Shown here in pieces: positions 30,680 through 40,542 of a DNA stretch of 64,000 bases. A program made the translations under genes and the position numbers. The stretch is taken from NCBI GenBank assembly GCA_029690005.1, contig CP121458.1:3658001-3722000 (forward strand), written 5' to 3'. The notes under the pieces were generated by a model. That model had not been told where the DNA came from. It made no database searches and saw only the letters and a program-made list of their open reading frames with translations. The stretch's first letter is position 1. Every line of letters starts with the position of its first letter. The stretch comes from Prescottella defluvii. Its GTDB lineage: Bacteria > Actinomycetota > Actinomycetes > Mycobacteriales > Mycobacteriaceae.

Positions 30680-31376
30680 CCACCACCCGCCAGGCCTCGC
30701 CGGCGTTCGGCCGCGACGTCACCCTCGTCGCTGCCGCCCGTGAGTTCTGTCCGTCACCCCAGTCCGTGGATCATCGGAACACTCTTCCTCGCCGCTGTCG
30801 CGACCCGCGTGGCGCTCGGCGACTGGACATGGGCGGACGCGCTGGTACCAGTCGCGATGCTCGCGCTGTTTCCGGTACTGGAGTGGATCATTCACGTCTT
30901 CGTCCTGCACTGGCGCCCCAAGCGCATGGCCGGGCTGACGATCGACCCACTGCTCGCACGTAAACACCGCGCACACCACGGGGATCCGCGGAATATCCCG
31001 TTGGACTTCATTTTTCCGCGCCGGTCTTCGTGTGGCTGGTGCCGCTGTTGCTGGGGACCACGCTGTTCCGCGTTCCCCCGCCTCGAACTGGGCCTGACGT
31101 TCCTGATCGTCATCACGACCCTCGGCCTCGGCTACGAGTGGACGCACTTCCTCATCCACACCGACTACAAGCCGAGAACCGCGCTGTACAAGGCGACGTG
31201 GCGGCATCACCGAAACCACCACTACCGCAACGAGCACTACTGGTTCACCGTCACCACTTCCGGAACCGCCGACCGCATCTTCGGCACGGAACCCGATCCG
31301 GACGAGGTCGAGAAGTCGCCCACCGCGAAGCGACTGCAGCGGACTCGACGTCGCCGGCGCACAGATCGGGCGGTGA
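30676..31376 (+). CDS. Fatty acid hydroxylase / sterol desaturase superfamily membrane protein
   Basis: Di-iron membrane hydroxylase with the eight-histidine pattern: HVFVLHW, KHRAHHGD, HFLIHTD and HHRNHHYRNEHYWF. Hydrophobic helices flank the boxes (WIIGTLFLAAVATRV, LELGLTFLIVITTLG). These enzymes hydroxylate or desaturate lipids or carotenoids; the substrate is not known. The start overlaps the GntR gene stop at 30676. Frame changes near 30745, 31020, 31070 and 31345 are bridged; with the last one the product ends LDVAGAQIGR at 31376, one base from the convergent DUF4287 gene. Confidence 0.8.
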
Positions 31377-31590
31377 TCAGCCCGCCGCGTCCTCTTTCAG
31401 CGTGTGCGCGACGAGTGCGTTGGCGTGCCCGTGACCGAGGCCGTGCTCGGTCTTGAGCCAGTTCACCAAATCCATGTGCTTGGTGAGATCCGACGAACGA
31501 ATCACGGCTCTGCCACTCACTGATCGGCTTGCCGTACTTCTTCTCGATAGACGGAAAGTAGGACGCTGGACCCTTCACCGGTTCGCTCAT
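31377..31590 (-). CDS. DUF4287 domain-containing protein
   Basis: Small protein of about 70 residues. From ATG 31590 it reads MSEPVKGPASYFPSIEKKYG followed by KPISEWQS, then after one frame change near 31500 LTKHMDLVNWLKTEHGLGH and ANALVAHTLKEDAAG, stopping at 31377. This is the whole DUF4287 domain, common in actinobacteria and often fused to or next to DUF5655-type domains. Function unknown. It converges on the hydroxylase gene without a gap. Confidence 0.75.
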
Positions 31591-31611
31591 GGACGGCACG
31601 CTACCGCCGAG

Positions 31612-32291
31612 CTATGACACGCGCACGGATCGAACTGGCCCACTCCTCCGGATTCCATGTTCCGGCCGCGCCCGAGTGATCGGGTAGCAGGCGAAACCGA
31701 TCAGCACCGCTGTGAAGTGGCCGATGTCGGTGAAGGTCAGACCACCGAACAGCGGCAGACCGTAGACGAGCCAGGACACCGATCACGTACAGGTACCGCC
31801 ACGGCGGCGCGATCCGGTAGGCGAGGACGGCCGTGACACCGGCCAGCGCATAGCTCACGCCGACGTCGAGGGTGTTCACCGCGGACTCCGGCGCCCGGTG
31901 ATGGTTGATCGCCAGGTACAGCACACCCTCGCTGATGTACGTCGCGCCGACGTGCGCGACCACCGCCCACAGTCAGCCACCGCACGGTTCCGAGCCACCG
32001 CTCGACCGGGACATGGAAGAGGTTGAACAACACGAAGTAGCTCAGCCACGAACCACCCGCCAGCCAGAGTGCGCTGCTGACGAGGACGTGGATCGGGTCC
32101 TCTTGCAGGTGGTGGAGATTCGTCGACCTGCTGCCCAGGACATCGTTGAGCGCGGTCGGCGACAGGTGATCCATCACGATGCTCGTTACGAGCAGGATCG
32201 CCAGCCACACGAACGTGCCGGGTGCACGACGGACGTACGCCCACGCCGCAGCCGGAATATCCGACACCTTGAACCGCCTCTCGGCATTCAC
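31612..32291 (-). CDS. Rhomboid-like membrane protein
   Basis: Six-helix membrane protein resembling actinobacterial rhomboid-like proteins. It starts at GTG 32291 (VNAERRFKVSDIPAAAW) and has helices TFVWLAILLVTSIVM, VSSALWLAGGSWLSYFVL and a C-terminal FTDIGHFTAVLIGFACY whose GH pair resembles the catalytic His helix of rhomboid proteases. The serine motif GxSG is not evident (GATYISEG occupies the expected place), so it may be an inactive relative. Frame changes near 31965 and 31770 are bridged; the end is uncertain by some bases. Confidence 0.65.
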
Positions 32292-32327
32292 TTCGATCAG
32301 TATGACCCCGATCGGTGTCGACGGCGG

Positions 32328-33132
32328 CTAGTCCACGACGGACTCGAGGCCGTGTCGCTCCCGGTACCGCTGCAGGTTCCGCTGAGCCAGCCGCGCGATC
32401 CACGGGAGCGCCGGAGCGTCGCGCCCGGCATCAGCATTCCGGCCTTCACCATCCAGCCGTCGGACCGGGGCACGTTCGTCTCGACCCGCGGGCGGTCCAC
32501 CAGCCCGAGCACCCGGGCGGCGATCTGCTGCGGAGTGAGAGGCGTGCTGAGGAAGTTCAGTGCCGATCCCCGGCGGCGGCCTCGTGCCGCAGCATCGGGG
32601 TGTCCACCTGAACCCGGGTTGACGATGCTCACCCGGACCCCGGTCTCGCGCGTGCGGGCCGCCAGCGCGAGCAGGAAGCCGCGCAGACCGAACTTCGACG
32701 CGCTGTATCCGGGGCTCGCCCCGAGTGGCAGCATCCCGCCGATCGACACGATCGCGACGACGTGGCCCCGGGATTCCTGGAGGGCCGGGTACAACGCGCA
32801 GGTCAGATGCACCGGGGCCAGCAGGTTCACGCCGAGCTCGCGGTCCACCTCGGCGGCCGTGACCTTCTCGAACGGCGTCGTCACGACGACGCCGGCGACG
32901 TGGACGAGCAGATCGCAGCCGGCTCCCACCGCCGCCACCAGCTCCGCGAGCTCCCCGGGATCGGTCAGATCGCAGGGGTGCGGGTGATCCGGGCCGGCGA
33001 CGTGGCCGCGAGCGTGGCGAGACCCGCACGGTCGACATCGACCGCGACGATGTCGTGGCCGCGCGACGCGAGACCTCGGCAGATCGCCGACCCGATCGCC
33101 CCGCCCGCGCCCGTGACGACCGCCCGGCTCAC
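32328..33132 (-). CDS. Short-chain dehydrogenase/reductase (SDR)
   Basis: Classical SDR of about 268 residues. GTG 33132 starts VSRAVVTGAGGAIGSAICRG with the TGxxxGxG dinucleotide site; then LLVHVAGVVVTTPF, the active-site Ser region VAIVSIGGMLPLG and Tyr/Lys pair in GYSASKFGLRGFL, and SIVNPGS. Frame changes lie near 32985, 32610, 32570 and 32400, and the product ends RHGLESVVD at 32328. The GTGA overlap with the flavin monooxygenase stop implies the two act on the same substrate series, for example ketone to ester or alcohol interconversion (inferred). Confidence 0.8.
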
Positions 33133-34457
33133 GCTGTGACCCTCGATACGGTCGAACATCCCCGGCTCCAGAGGCGACCAGCCGAACTCGGCGCGGACGC
33201 GTGTCAGGTAGTCCCGGCAACGCGTGCGCGTCGACGTACGCGCTGTGTCGGTCGGTGCCGATGAACGAGATCCCGCCGCTCAGGTCGGGACGATCGGTGG
33301 CCATCTTGCGATCGAATGCCGCCGCCCTCGCCGGGTTGTGCCGCTGATCGTCCAGATAGTGGGCGAGGACATTCGTCACCTGGTCGAACAGCGTGTAGGC
33401 GCTGGAGTTGGTTTCCAGATAGCCGACACCGAAGAGGTTCCGCTGCCTCGGGTTGAACGCAGTCAGATACAGCCGGGGACGACCGTGCGCCCAGTCGAAA
33501 CAGTCATCCGGCGCATATGGAATCGACCAGTCGTACCCGGTCGCGTACAGCACCAGATCGATCTCGCGGCTCGAACCGTCGGTGAACTCGACCCGTGAAC
33601 CAGCCAGTCGCGACACGTCGGGGACGATCGCGACGTCACCGTGCTGAAGATGGTGAACCAGTCGAGTGTTGAGCAGCGGGTGCGAACTCGAGCAGCTTGT
33701 GGTCGGGGCGCGGCAGGCCCAAGCGCGCTCAGATCACCCTGCAGCAACCGCAGCATTCCCGTCAGCAGCGGACGCTCGACCTTCAGCGGCAGTCGCGGGC
33801 CCTTCTCGGCGAACACATCGGTCGGCGTCCCGAGGATGTGCTTGGGGATGATGTGGTAGCCGCGGCGCACGCTGACGTACGTCTCGGACGCCGACGCCGC
33901 TGCGTCGCAGGCGATGTCGGCACCTGAGTTGCCGAGCCCGACGATCAGTACGCGCTTGCTGCGGAACTCGTCGATCCCGCGGTACGTCACCGCGTGCCGA
34001 ACCTCACCGTCGAAGTTGCCCGGATGCACCGGGATTCGCGGCCGCCACGTCACCCCGGTCGCGCACACCACCGCGCCGTAGCCGCGGCGCTCCCCAGTCG
34101 ACAGCCGCACCGACCAACCGTCGCCGTCCGGCACCACCTCGTCGACCGACGTATCGAAACGGATCCCCTCGTACAGCCCGTAGGTACGCGCGAAACTGCG
34201 TGTGTAGTCGAGGATCAGCCGGTTGCCCGGGTAGTCCGGGAACGAGTCCGGCATCGGGAAGTCGTGGAACCCGGACATGGTGCGGGACGAGATGAAGTGC
34301 GCCGACTCGTACATCGGCGTCCCGGGATTGTCGAGATCCCAGATCCGCCGACATCACTGCGCCGCTCGAACTGGTCGTACTCGATTCCGAGGCCCCGAAA
34401 CGCCCGCGCCGCCGACAGCCCCGCCGGCCCCGCCCCCACAATGCACACCCGATCCAT
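33129..34457 (-). CDS. Flavin-containing monooxygenase (FMO-like)
   Basis: Class B flavoprotein monooxygenase. ATG 34457, after AAGGGGAG, begins MDRVCIVGAGPAGLSAARA (FAD-binding GxGxxG). The FMO fingerprint reads FDGEVRHAVTYR and the NADPH site VLIVGLGNSGADIACDAA. Later parts include PKHILGTPTDVFAEKGP, LVLYATGYDW and FGVGYLETNSSAYTLFD. Frame changes near 34340, 33720-33640 and 33210 are bridged. The likely stop overlaps the SDR start. Substrate unknown; soluble, about 440 residues, usual for bacterial FMOs. Confidence 0.85.
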
Positions 34458-34923
34458 GGGTCGCTCCCCTTCCGTCACCGGGTATTCAACCCGGCCCCGG
34501 CCGTCAATGCGGCGAATTGAGTTGATGGCGAGGCGAGTCCGAACTGTTCTTGAGCCGCTGGGAGCGATCGGCAAAATGATTCCGAAATTCCATTTGTTCC
34601 GTCCCATACGTACTCTGTACGGTGGCTGGACCGGCGCCGAGGATGGGAGACGACCTGCTCAGAGGGTTGCCGATCCGCCGACGCACCGCCACGATCTCCC
34701 GCGCAGTCCCCGCCTCCGCGCGCACTGGTCAGGGGCGCACTCCAGGCCTTCTCCCCCGCCCGCCCATCCATTCCAGCGGCCGGCGCCGCTCCCCACTCGA
34801 AGCGGGCGGGTACGACATTCCACGGCAAGTGCTCCCCCGCTGCGCGGAGTACGTTGCCGAGCCACTCGCGTTCGACGATTCGTGGATTGCCAGGCCGGGT
34901 TTACGAGGAATGACCCGCGATCC
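34458..34923. other. 466-base stretch without a supported gene
   Basis: No gene can be assigned firmly. On the minus strand a segment around 34890-34730 has coding-like codon use (RIVEREWLGNVLRAAGEHL, then PWNVVPARFEWGAAPAAG) but no start codon and no recognised family. A short perfect palindrome at 34609-34621 may be an operator of the monooxygenase gene, whose promoter should also lie here. Confidence 0.5.
34609..34621. promoter_or_regulatory. Palindrome CGTAC-TCT-GTACG
   Basis: Perfect 5-base arms around a 3-base centre, 152 bases upstream of the monooxygenase start in otherwise non-coding sequence of lower GC content. It could bind a dimeric repressor. No regulator gene adjoins it. Confidence 0.3.
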
Positions 34924-35226
34924 TCAGCCCGCGACGGCCCGCAGGACCCGGAGGAGCTGCGTCGCATACTCCGGCTCGAATCGGTACCCGCCGCCGTCGG
35001 AGACGAGGTTCCCGCGTTCGACCTTCGCGTCCCACCAGTCGCGCAGGAACCCCTCCGCGTATCCGCCCGTGCAGAAGCCGTACGGGTCGGCGACGAACGA
35101 GGTGGTGATCATGAGTGTGTAGCAGGGGCGTTCGTAGTCGTTCTGCCCCTCGGCCCGGTTCACGAAATCCTCGAGCGACGCCGCCGTGGCCAGGTGCGAG
35201 TACAGCCAGAACATGGCGTCGTACAT
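34924..35226 (-). CDS. Hypothetical protein downstream of SUKH gene
   Basis: Intact 100-residue protein not assigned to a family. It starts at ATG 35226 (MYDAMFWLYSHLATAASLED) only a few bases after the stop of the SUKH-domain gene, continues YTLMITTSFVADPYGFCTGG and ends LLRVLRAVAG. It is rich in aromatic residues and has no signal peptide or membrane helix. The close spacing suggests an operon and shared role with the SMI1/KNR4-type protein. Confidence 0.65.
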   Translation of the reverse strand: MYDAMFWLYSHLATAASLEDFVNRAEGQNDYERPCYTLMITTSFVADPYGFCTGGYAEGFLRDWWDAKVERGNLVSDGGGYRFEPEYATQLLRVLRAVAG

Positions 35227-35230
35227 CAGC

Positions 35231-35981
35231 CTACGAGTCCCCGTCCGCGTGCAGCGCGAAGAACCCCTCGTCCGTCACGATCCGCTCGGCGAGCCCACGG
35301 ATCAACGCTTCACCGTCGGGAAGGTTCGCTGACTCCAAGGCACGGGAGAAGAATCGGCGAAGAAGGTGCCCTCTGCACCACCTCCAGGTCGGCCTGCAGC
35401 GTCTCCTCGCTGTCGTCGAACTCGCTCCTCGCTCACCAGGCCCCGGACGAAGGTCGCGAAATCAGGGGCGACGGCGGGTGATGCGGTAGTCGACTTCCTG
35501 ATCGACGTGCACGACGCATCGGCTCACCACGCGGGCCGCATTCGCGGTAGTCGAGCATGATCTGCTCGCGTCCCCCGCTGGGAGTGTCGGCGATGCCGAC
35601 GCCGATGTCCGGGCACCCCCACTCCTCCCGCTTGAACGTCGATCCGAGTTCCCCGCACAACGACCAGGTCGCGGTGCGGCCGAGCGCGTACAGCCCGGTG
35701 ATCTGGATGCTGGTCCTCGGCCCAGCTCGTCGGCTCGTCCATCGGGTGGCAGGGTCGATCGACCACGCCGCCGTCGTGCATCCGCGCGCAACTCCACGTA
35801 GGAGTCCGGGAGTCGGTACCCACCCAGCTCCTCCTCGATCGAGGCGATCAGCTCGCCACTCGGCGCGGGCTCGCAGTACTTCTCCCGCGAGTAGTCGCCG
35901 TCGTCCCAGAAGCCCTCGAAAGTCCACGCCGTCGAAATGGCCCGTGGTCCGCGCTCCGGGCTCGATGTCATTCGCAGTCAC
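35231..35981 (-). CDS. SMI1/KNR4 (SUKH) family protein
   Basis: SUKH-superfamily protein; in bacteria many members are immunity proteins against contact-dependent or polymorphic toxins. From GTG 35981 it has GFWDDGDYSREKYCEP, the core SIEEELGGYRLPDSYVEL and MHDGGVV, then ITGLYALGRTATWSLCGELG, DTPSGGREQIMLDYRECGP and VVHVDQEVDYRIT, the usual order of SUKH strands. Frame changes near 35920, 35790, 35725, 35560, 35480, 35420 and 35360 are needed to reach the stop at 35231 (FFALHADGDS). No toxin gene is recognised next to it, so the immunity role is only a family-based possibility. Confidence 0.75.
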
Positions 35982-35993
35982 TCACGTGCCCCT

Positions 35994-36743
35994 TCAGTGC
36001 CGAACGTTGTCGATCTCGGTGACCCAGGCGGCGGCAGCGTCGAGGTCGGCGGTCGACGCCACCCCGTCCGGGATCGGCGTCCGGGCCACCATAACCACGG
36101 GAATGCCCAGTTCGCGGGCCGCGTCGAGCTTGGCCGAGGTGAGCGCTCCCCCGCTGTTCTTCGTCACGACGACGTCGATCCCGCGATCCCTCATGAGAGC
36201 GAGCTCGTCATCGACAGTGAACGGTCCACGGGCGAGCAGCAACTCGGACCGCGGAGGCATCGTCACCTGGGGCGGGTCGATCGCGCGGATCAAGAACCAT
36301 CCCGGACAGCCGGCGAACGCGTCGACGCCCTGCCTGCCGATCGTGAGGAACGCCTTCTCCCCCAGCCGCGAAGCGGTCGCGGCGGCCGATGCGAGGTCCG
36401 GAACGACGTGCCAGCGGTCGCCCGGGCCGGCGCTCCATTCCGCGCGGCGCAGGACCAGCAGGGGAACGCCCACCTGCCTCGTCGCGGCGGCGGCGTTCGC
36501 CGTGATCCGGGCCGCAAACGGGTGGGTCGCGTCGACGACGGCATCGATGTCGTTGTCCCGCAGCCACTGCGCGAGGCCGTCCACGCCGCCGAAGCCACCG
36601 ATCCGCACCTGCCCGACGGGGAGCACCGGCTCACGCACCCGGCCGGCCAGCGAGGAGATCACCTCTACCTTCGGATCCGGATCGAGGCGCGCGGCGAGTA
36701 GCCGTGCCTCTCGGGTGCCGCCGAGGACCAGCACCCTCCGCAT
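35994..36743 (-). CDS. cobK: Precorrin-6A reductase CobK
   Basis: NADPH-dependent reductase that converts precorrin-6A to precorrin-6B. Intact, 249 residues. Starts MRRVLVLGGTREARLLAARL at ATG 36743 and shows the family blocks DAVVDATHPFAARITANAAA, RAEWSAGPGDRW, FLTIGRQGVDAF, FLIRAIDPP and DVVVTKNSGGALTSAKLDAA. An in-frame TTG at 36755 is an alternative start. It is the last gene of the unit SDR-cobL-cobM-cobK and overlaps or nearly touches the cobM stop. Confidence 0.92.
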   Translation of the reverse strand: MRRVLVLGGTREARLLAARLDPDPKVEVISSLAGRVREPVLPVGQVRIGGFGGVDGLAQWLRDNDIDAVVDATHPFAARITANAAAATRQVGVPLLVLRRAEWSAGPGDRWHVVPDLASAAATASRLGEKAFLTIGRQGVDAFAGCPGWFLIRAIDPPQVTMPPRSELLLARGPFTVDDELALMRDRGIDVVVTKNSGGALTSAKLDAARELGIPVVMVARTPIPDGVASTADLDAAAAWVTEIDNVRH

Positions 36744-36751
36744 CGGCGGCG

Positions 36752-37500
36752 TCAATGGGTGGTGCGGGCGCGCGTCGCCGAGTACAGGTAGCTGTCCGGG
36801 AACCCCTCGGCCGCGAGGACACGACCGACGATCACCACCGCGGTCTTGGCGATTCCCGCGGCGTGCACCTGGTCGACCAGGGTCGCGAGGGTGCCGCGCA
36901 GCACCACCTCGTCGGGCCGGGTCGCGAACGCGACCACCGCTGCCGGACAGTCGGATCCGTAGTTCTCGGACAGTTCCTCGACGATCTGCTCGATGCGGTG
37001 TGCGCCGAGATGGATCACCATCGTGGCGCCACTGCGCCCGAGCGAACGCAGGTCCTCTCCCGGCGGCATCGCCGTCGACAGCGTCGATACTCGGGTCAGC
37101 ACGATCGACTGGGACACCCCCGGCACGGTGAGCTCACGTCCGAGCGCCGCCGCGGCCGCGGTGAACGCCGGAACGCCGGGCACGATGTCGTAGGCAACAC
37201 CGGCGGCCTCGAGCTGTCGAACCTGCTCGGCCACCGCCGAATAGATCGACGGATCGCCGGAGTGCAGCCGCGCGACGTCGAGTCCGGCCGAATCTGCGGC
37301 GATGATCTGCTCGATGATCTCGTCGAGGCTCATGCGGGCGGTGTCGATCACGTCGGCATCGTCCGGGCACAGCGTGAGGAGTTCGGCCGGCACGAGGCTA
37401 CCCGCGTACAGGCACACCGGGCTCTGGCGATGATCCGCGAGGCCCGCAGCGTGATCAGGTCCGGGGCACCGGGCCCGGCTCCGATGAAATGGACTGTCAT
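36752..37500 (-). CDS. cobM: Precorrin-4 C11-methyltransferase CobM
   Basis: SAM-dependent tetrapyrrole methylase that methylates C-11. ATG 37500 gives MTVHFIGAGPGAPDLITLRA with the GxGPGxxDL motif, then after one indel near 37420 VCLYAGSLVPAELLTLCPDD, LHSGDPSIYSAVAEQV, YDIVPGVPAFTAAAAALG and FPDSYLYSATR. Length about 249 is typical. It begins two bases after cobL ends and is followed directly by cobK. Confidence 0.9.
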
Positions 37501-37502
37501 GA

Positions 37503-38727
37503 CTATTCCCTTTCGGTGCTGTGCTGCTTGACGACCGACCATTGGGCCACTGGCAGCTGCGGTCGCCACGCGGTGAAGCCGCCGAGCGGCTCGCCGCGAT
37601 AGACCTGGAACTTGCGCAGCTCGCCCCCGAGTCGCGAATGCCATTGCAGGACCAACGCCTCCGATTCGGCGGTGACGGCGTTGACGACCATCCGCTCCGC
37701 CCGCCCGCAGGCGCTCCCAGCAGGCGTCGAGCATGCCGTCCTGCGTCACACCGCCGCCGACGAAGATCGCGTCGGGAACCGGCACGTCGTCGGAGAATGC
37801 GGCAGGTGCCGAACCGAGCACCCGCAACGCGGGAACGCCCAAGCGCGCGGCGTTGTCGGTGATCTGCGCGACGCGGCGGTCCTCACGCTCGAACGCGACC
37901 GCGCGGCAACGAGGATCGGTGCGCATCCACTCGATGCCGATGGTGCCGGAACCACCTCCGACATCCCACAACAGCTCGCCGGGCGCCGGCGCCAGCGCCG
38001 ACAGGGTCAACGCCCGCACCTCGTGCTTGGTCATCTGCCCGTCACCCTGGAACGCACTGTCCGGCAGGCCGGGTGTCCGGGTGAGCCGCCGGGCCGACGG
38101 CGTCGCCCGCAACTCGAGCGCGATCACGTTGAGCGGATCCCCGGAGCCCGATCCCAGGTCTCGGCCTCGCCCCGGCGACGTTTTCCGTGGGACCGCCCAG
38201 CTGCTCGAGGACCACCATCGCGGTGTCGCCGAAGCCGCGGTCGCGCAGCAACTCTGCGACCGCGACCGGGTGTGCTCGTCGGCGCTGAGGACCAGCAGAC
38301 GCTGGCCGTCGATCAGGCTCGCCGCGAGCGTCGAGACGGCGCGCCCCACCAGGCTCACCGTCGGCGTCTCGTGCAGCGCCCAACCGAGCCGCGCACACGC
38401 CAGCGACACCGACGACGGGTGCGCGATCACCCGCAACCGCTCCGGGCCGAGAACCCGGCCGAGCGTGACGCCGACACCGTGGAACATCGGATCACCGCTC
38501 GCGAGCACGCACACACGACGCTCGCGGTGCTCGTCGAACAGGGCGGGCAGTGCCGGCACCATCGGCGACGGCCAGGGCACCCGCAGCGCCGGCGACTCCG
38601 GGACCAGGGACAGCTGGCGAGTCGATCCCATCAGCACCTCGGCCTCCCGGATGGCAGCCTGGGCGCGGGGCGACAAGCCGTCCCAGCCGTCGGCGCCGAT
38701 GCCCACCACGAAGATCGCATCGGTCAC
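37503..38727 (-). CDS. cobL: Precorrin-6Y C5,15-methyltransferase (decarboxylating) CobL
   Basis: Bifunctional enzyme with a CbiE-type domain (IFVVGIGADGWDGLSPRAQA, then VCVLASGDPMFHGVGVTLG) and a CbiT-type Rossmann domain (LLWDVGGGSGTIGIEWMR and PDAIFVGGGVTQDGMLDAC). It methylates C-5 and C-15 and decarboxylates the C-12 acetate to yield precorrin-8X. GTG 38727 overlaps the stop of the SDR gene. Frame changes near 38275, 38175 and 37700 are bridged. It ends at 37503 (KQHSTERE). Confidence 0.9.
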
Positions 38728-39479
38728 CGCGGCAGCCGCCGCCAGACGAACTGCGGCACCAGCCGCATCCCGAAGAACACCAGCCGCAGCAGACCCGGTA
38801 CGGCCACCTGCTCCCGTCCAGTCCGCAGCCCGTGTGCGACCGCGTCTGCCACCTGCTGGGCGCGTGCTGGAGAACGGCGCCGGCTTCATGCCCTCCGTCA
38901 TGCGACCGATCACGAAACCGGGGCGCACCAGTAGCAACCGGACACCGCCGCCGTGCAGGGCATCGGCCAGGCCACTCGCGAAGCCGTCGAGGCCGGCCTT
39001 GGCGGAGCCGTACACGTAGTTGGCGCGGCGCACCCGGACACCGGCGATGGACGAGAACACCACGATCTGTCCGGACCCGTGCGCCCGCATCAGGTTCGCG
39101 AGATGCGTCAGGACACTGACTTGCGCGACGTAGTCGGTGTGGACCACTGCGAGCGCGTGGCCGGCGTCCTGCTCGGCGCGGGCCTGGTCGCCCAGCACGC
39201 CGAACGCCAGCACGGCGACCCCGACGGTCCGTGCTGCTCGGCGATCGCCGACAGCACCGCCGGATGGTCGGCGACGCGGTCGGCATCGAACTTGACGCAA
39301 TGCACCTCGGTCGCGCCGGCGTCGAGCACCATCTGGCACTCCCGTTCCAGGTCACCACGGCGACGCGCGGCGAGCACGACGACGCGTCCCGGCGCCAACC
39401 GCTGCGCGATCTCCAAGCCGATTTCGCTGCGACCACCCAGCAGCACCACTGATCCAGGGGCGTACTCCGTGTCACTCAT
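38724..39479 (-). CDS. SDR family oxidoreductase, DprE2-like
   Basis: Reductase similar in layout to DprE2, the second subunit of decaprenylphosphoryl-ribose 2'-epimerase. ATG 39479 starts MSDTEYAPGSVVLLGGRSEI followed by GLEIAQRL; further blocks are VAVLAFGVLGDQARAEQD, IVVFSSIAGVRVRRANYVYG and the Tyr/Lys motif YVYGSAKAGLDGFASGLAD, ending in a basic C-terminus WRRLPR. Frame changes lie near 39230 and 38850. True DprE2 sits beside dprE1 in cell-wall loci, so this copy, overlapping cobL by four bases, is either a paralogue with another substrate or a passenger in the cob operon. Confidence 0.8.
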
Positions 39480-39523
39480 GACTCCAGTGTCCTGGATTCG
39501 GGGCGCTCGAGTACCGTCGGGGC

Positions 39524-39933
39524 ATGCCCCGAACCCCGTCCGACGCCTCCCACCTGACCGCCGAGGCCACCGCGTTCCTCACCGAGCGGCACCTGGCGAC
39601 CCTGACGACGTTACGTAAGGACGCACACCGCACGTCGTCGCGGTGGGCTTCACGTGGGATCCGGAGCACCGAATCGTCCGGATCGATCACGAACGACGCG
39701 TCGCAGAAGGCCCGCAACGCCGACCGCGGAGGGTACGGCGCGGTGAGCCAGGTAGACGGAGGTCGCTGGATCACGCTCGAGGGCCCGCCCGCGTCCTGTC
39801 GGATCGGGCCTCGGTGACCGATGCCGAGCAGCGCTACGCCGCCCGCTACCGCACCCCGCGGGAGAACCCGACCCGTGTGGTCATCGAGATCGCCGTCGAG
39901 CGCGTCATGGGTCGGCAATTCGTCAATCGCTGA
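39524..39933 (+). CDS. PPOX class F420-dependent oxidoreductase
   Basis: Split beta-barrel protein of the pyridoxamine-phosphate-oxidase fold. ATG 39524 gives TAEATAFLTERHLATLTTLR, then in a second frame HVVAVGFTWDPEHRIVRIDH and in further frames ARNADRGGYGAVSQVDGGRW and the C-terminus YRTPRENPTRVVIEIAVERV, ending at 39933. Order and pieces match F420-binding PPOX proteins. Indels near 39625, 39700 and 39785 explain the breaks. Divergent from the SDR-cobL operon with only 44 bases between, so the two promoters overlap. Confidence 0.75.
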
Positions 39934-40038
39934 AATCGTCTGATTTACACCGATATCGGCCGAAGCGAGTGTGGATTCGGCATCATCGGCGGCGGTAGCG
40001 TGTGAGGACGTCACCAGCGCACCCGAGTGGGGATGGTC

Positions 40039-40526
40039 ATGACACCTCGACGGACACACCTGCCGACGACACACCGGTCCGGTCCACGCCGGTTCCTGCG
40101 ATGGGCCGTTCCGGCGGCCGTCGTCGCCGCCCTGGCCGTACCCGCGACGGCCAACGCACTGCCCCCGCACCCGTTCGGTCCCCCGGCCCTGACGATCGGT
40201 TGCCCCAACCAGGGCAGCCTGATGTCGTTGACCGGGGCCACCGGACAGTCCGGGCCCGAGCAGACGCCACCGATCGGGCCCGGCGAGATCCGGTCGAACA
40301 TTCCCCGCGGCGCCCCCATCCCGGCCGCCGGACAGGTGACCGTCGCATGGATCAACCTCTCCACGGGTGCTGTCGGCATCGCACCGCTCGAGGGCACCTA
40401 CCCGTACTACTCGACGACGGTACAAACCGGCCACGGCGACATCCGGGCCACCGTGTTCGGCACCATCGACCTGGGCAGCCTGCCCCGTGCCAGGTGAACC
40501 CGACGTTCGGCAACTTCATCGCCTGA
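40039..40526 (+). CDS. Exported protein of unknown function
   Basis: Signal peptide with a basic N-region (MTPRRTHLPTTHRSGPRRFL) and hydrophobic core AVPAAVVAALAVPATANA, followed by a mature part of about 115 residues rich in Gly, Pro and Thr (TIGCPNQGSLMSLTGATGQS, VAWINLSTGAVGIAPLEG). A frame change near 40485 restores the C-terminus NPTFGNFIA and a second cysteine. Family not recognised; beta-rich composition suggests a small extracellular sandwich. In-frame starts exist at GTG 40027 and ATG 40033; 40039 is chosen because GGGG lies at normal distance. Confidence 0.65.
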
Positions 40527-40542
40527 CCGGGACGAACGCCCC

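Noticed and set aside
32297..34457. FMO-SDR natural fusion protein
   Set aside because: The frames meet only through several indels, and a TGA overlapping the GTG of the SDR gives the usual two-gene layout.
36700..39530. Second cobalamin riboswitch before the cobL operon
   Set aside because: Only 44 bases separate the SDR start from the divergent PPOX gene and no B12-box-like sequence is present.
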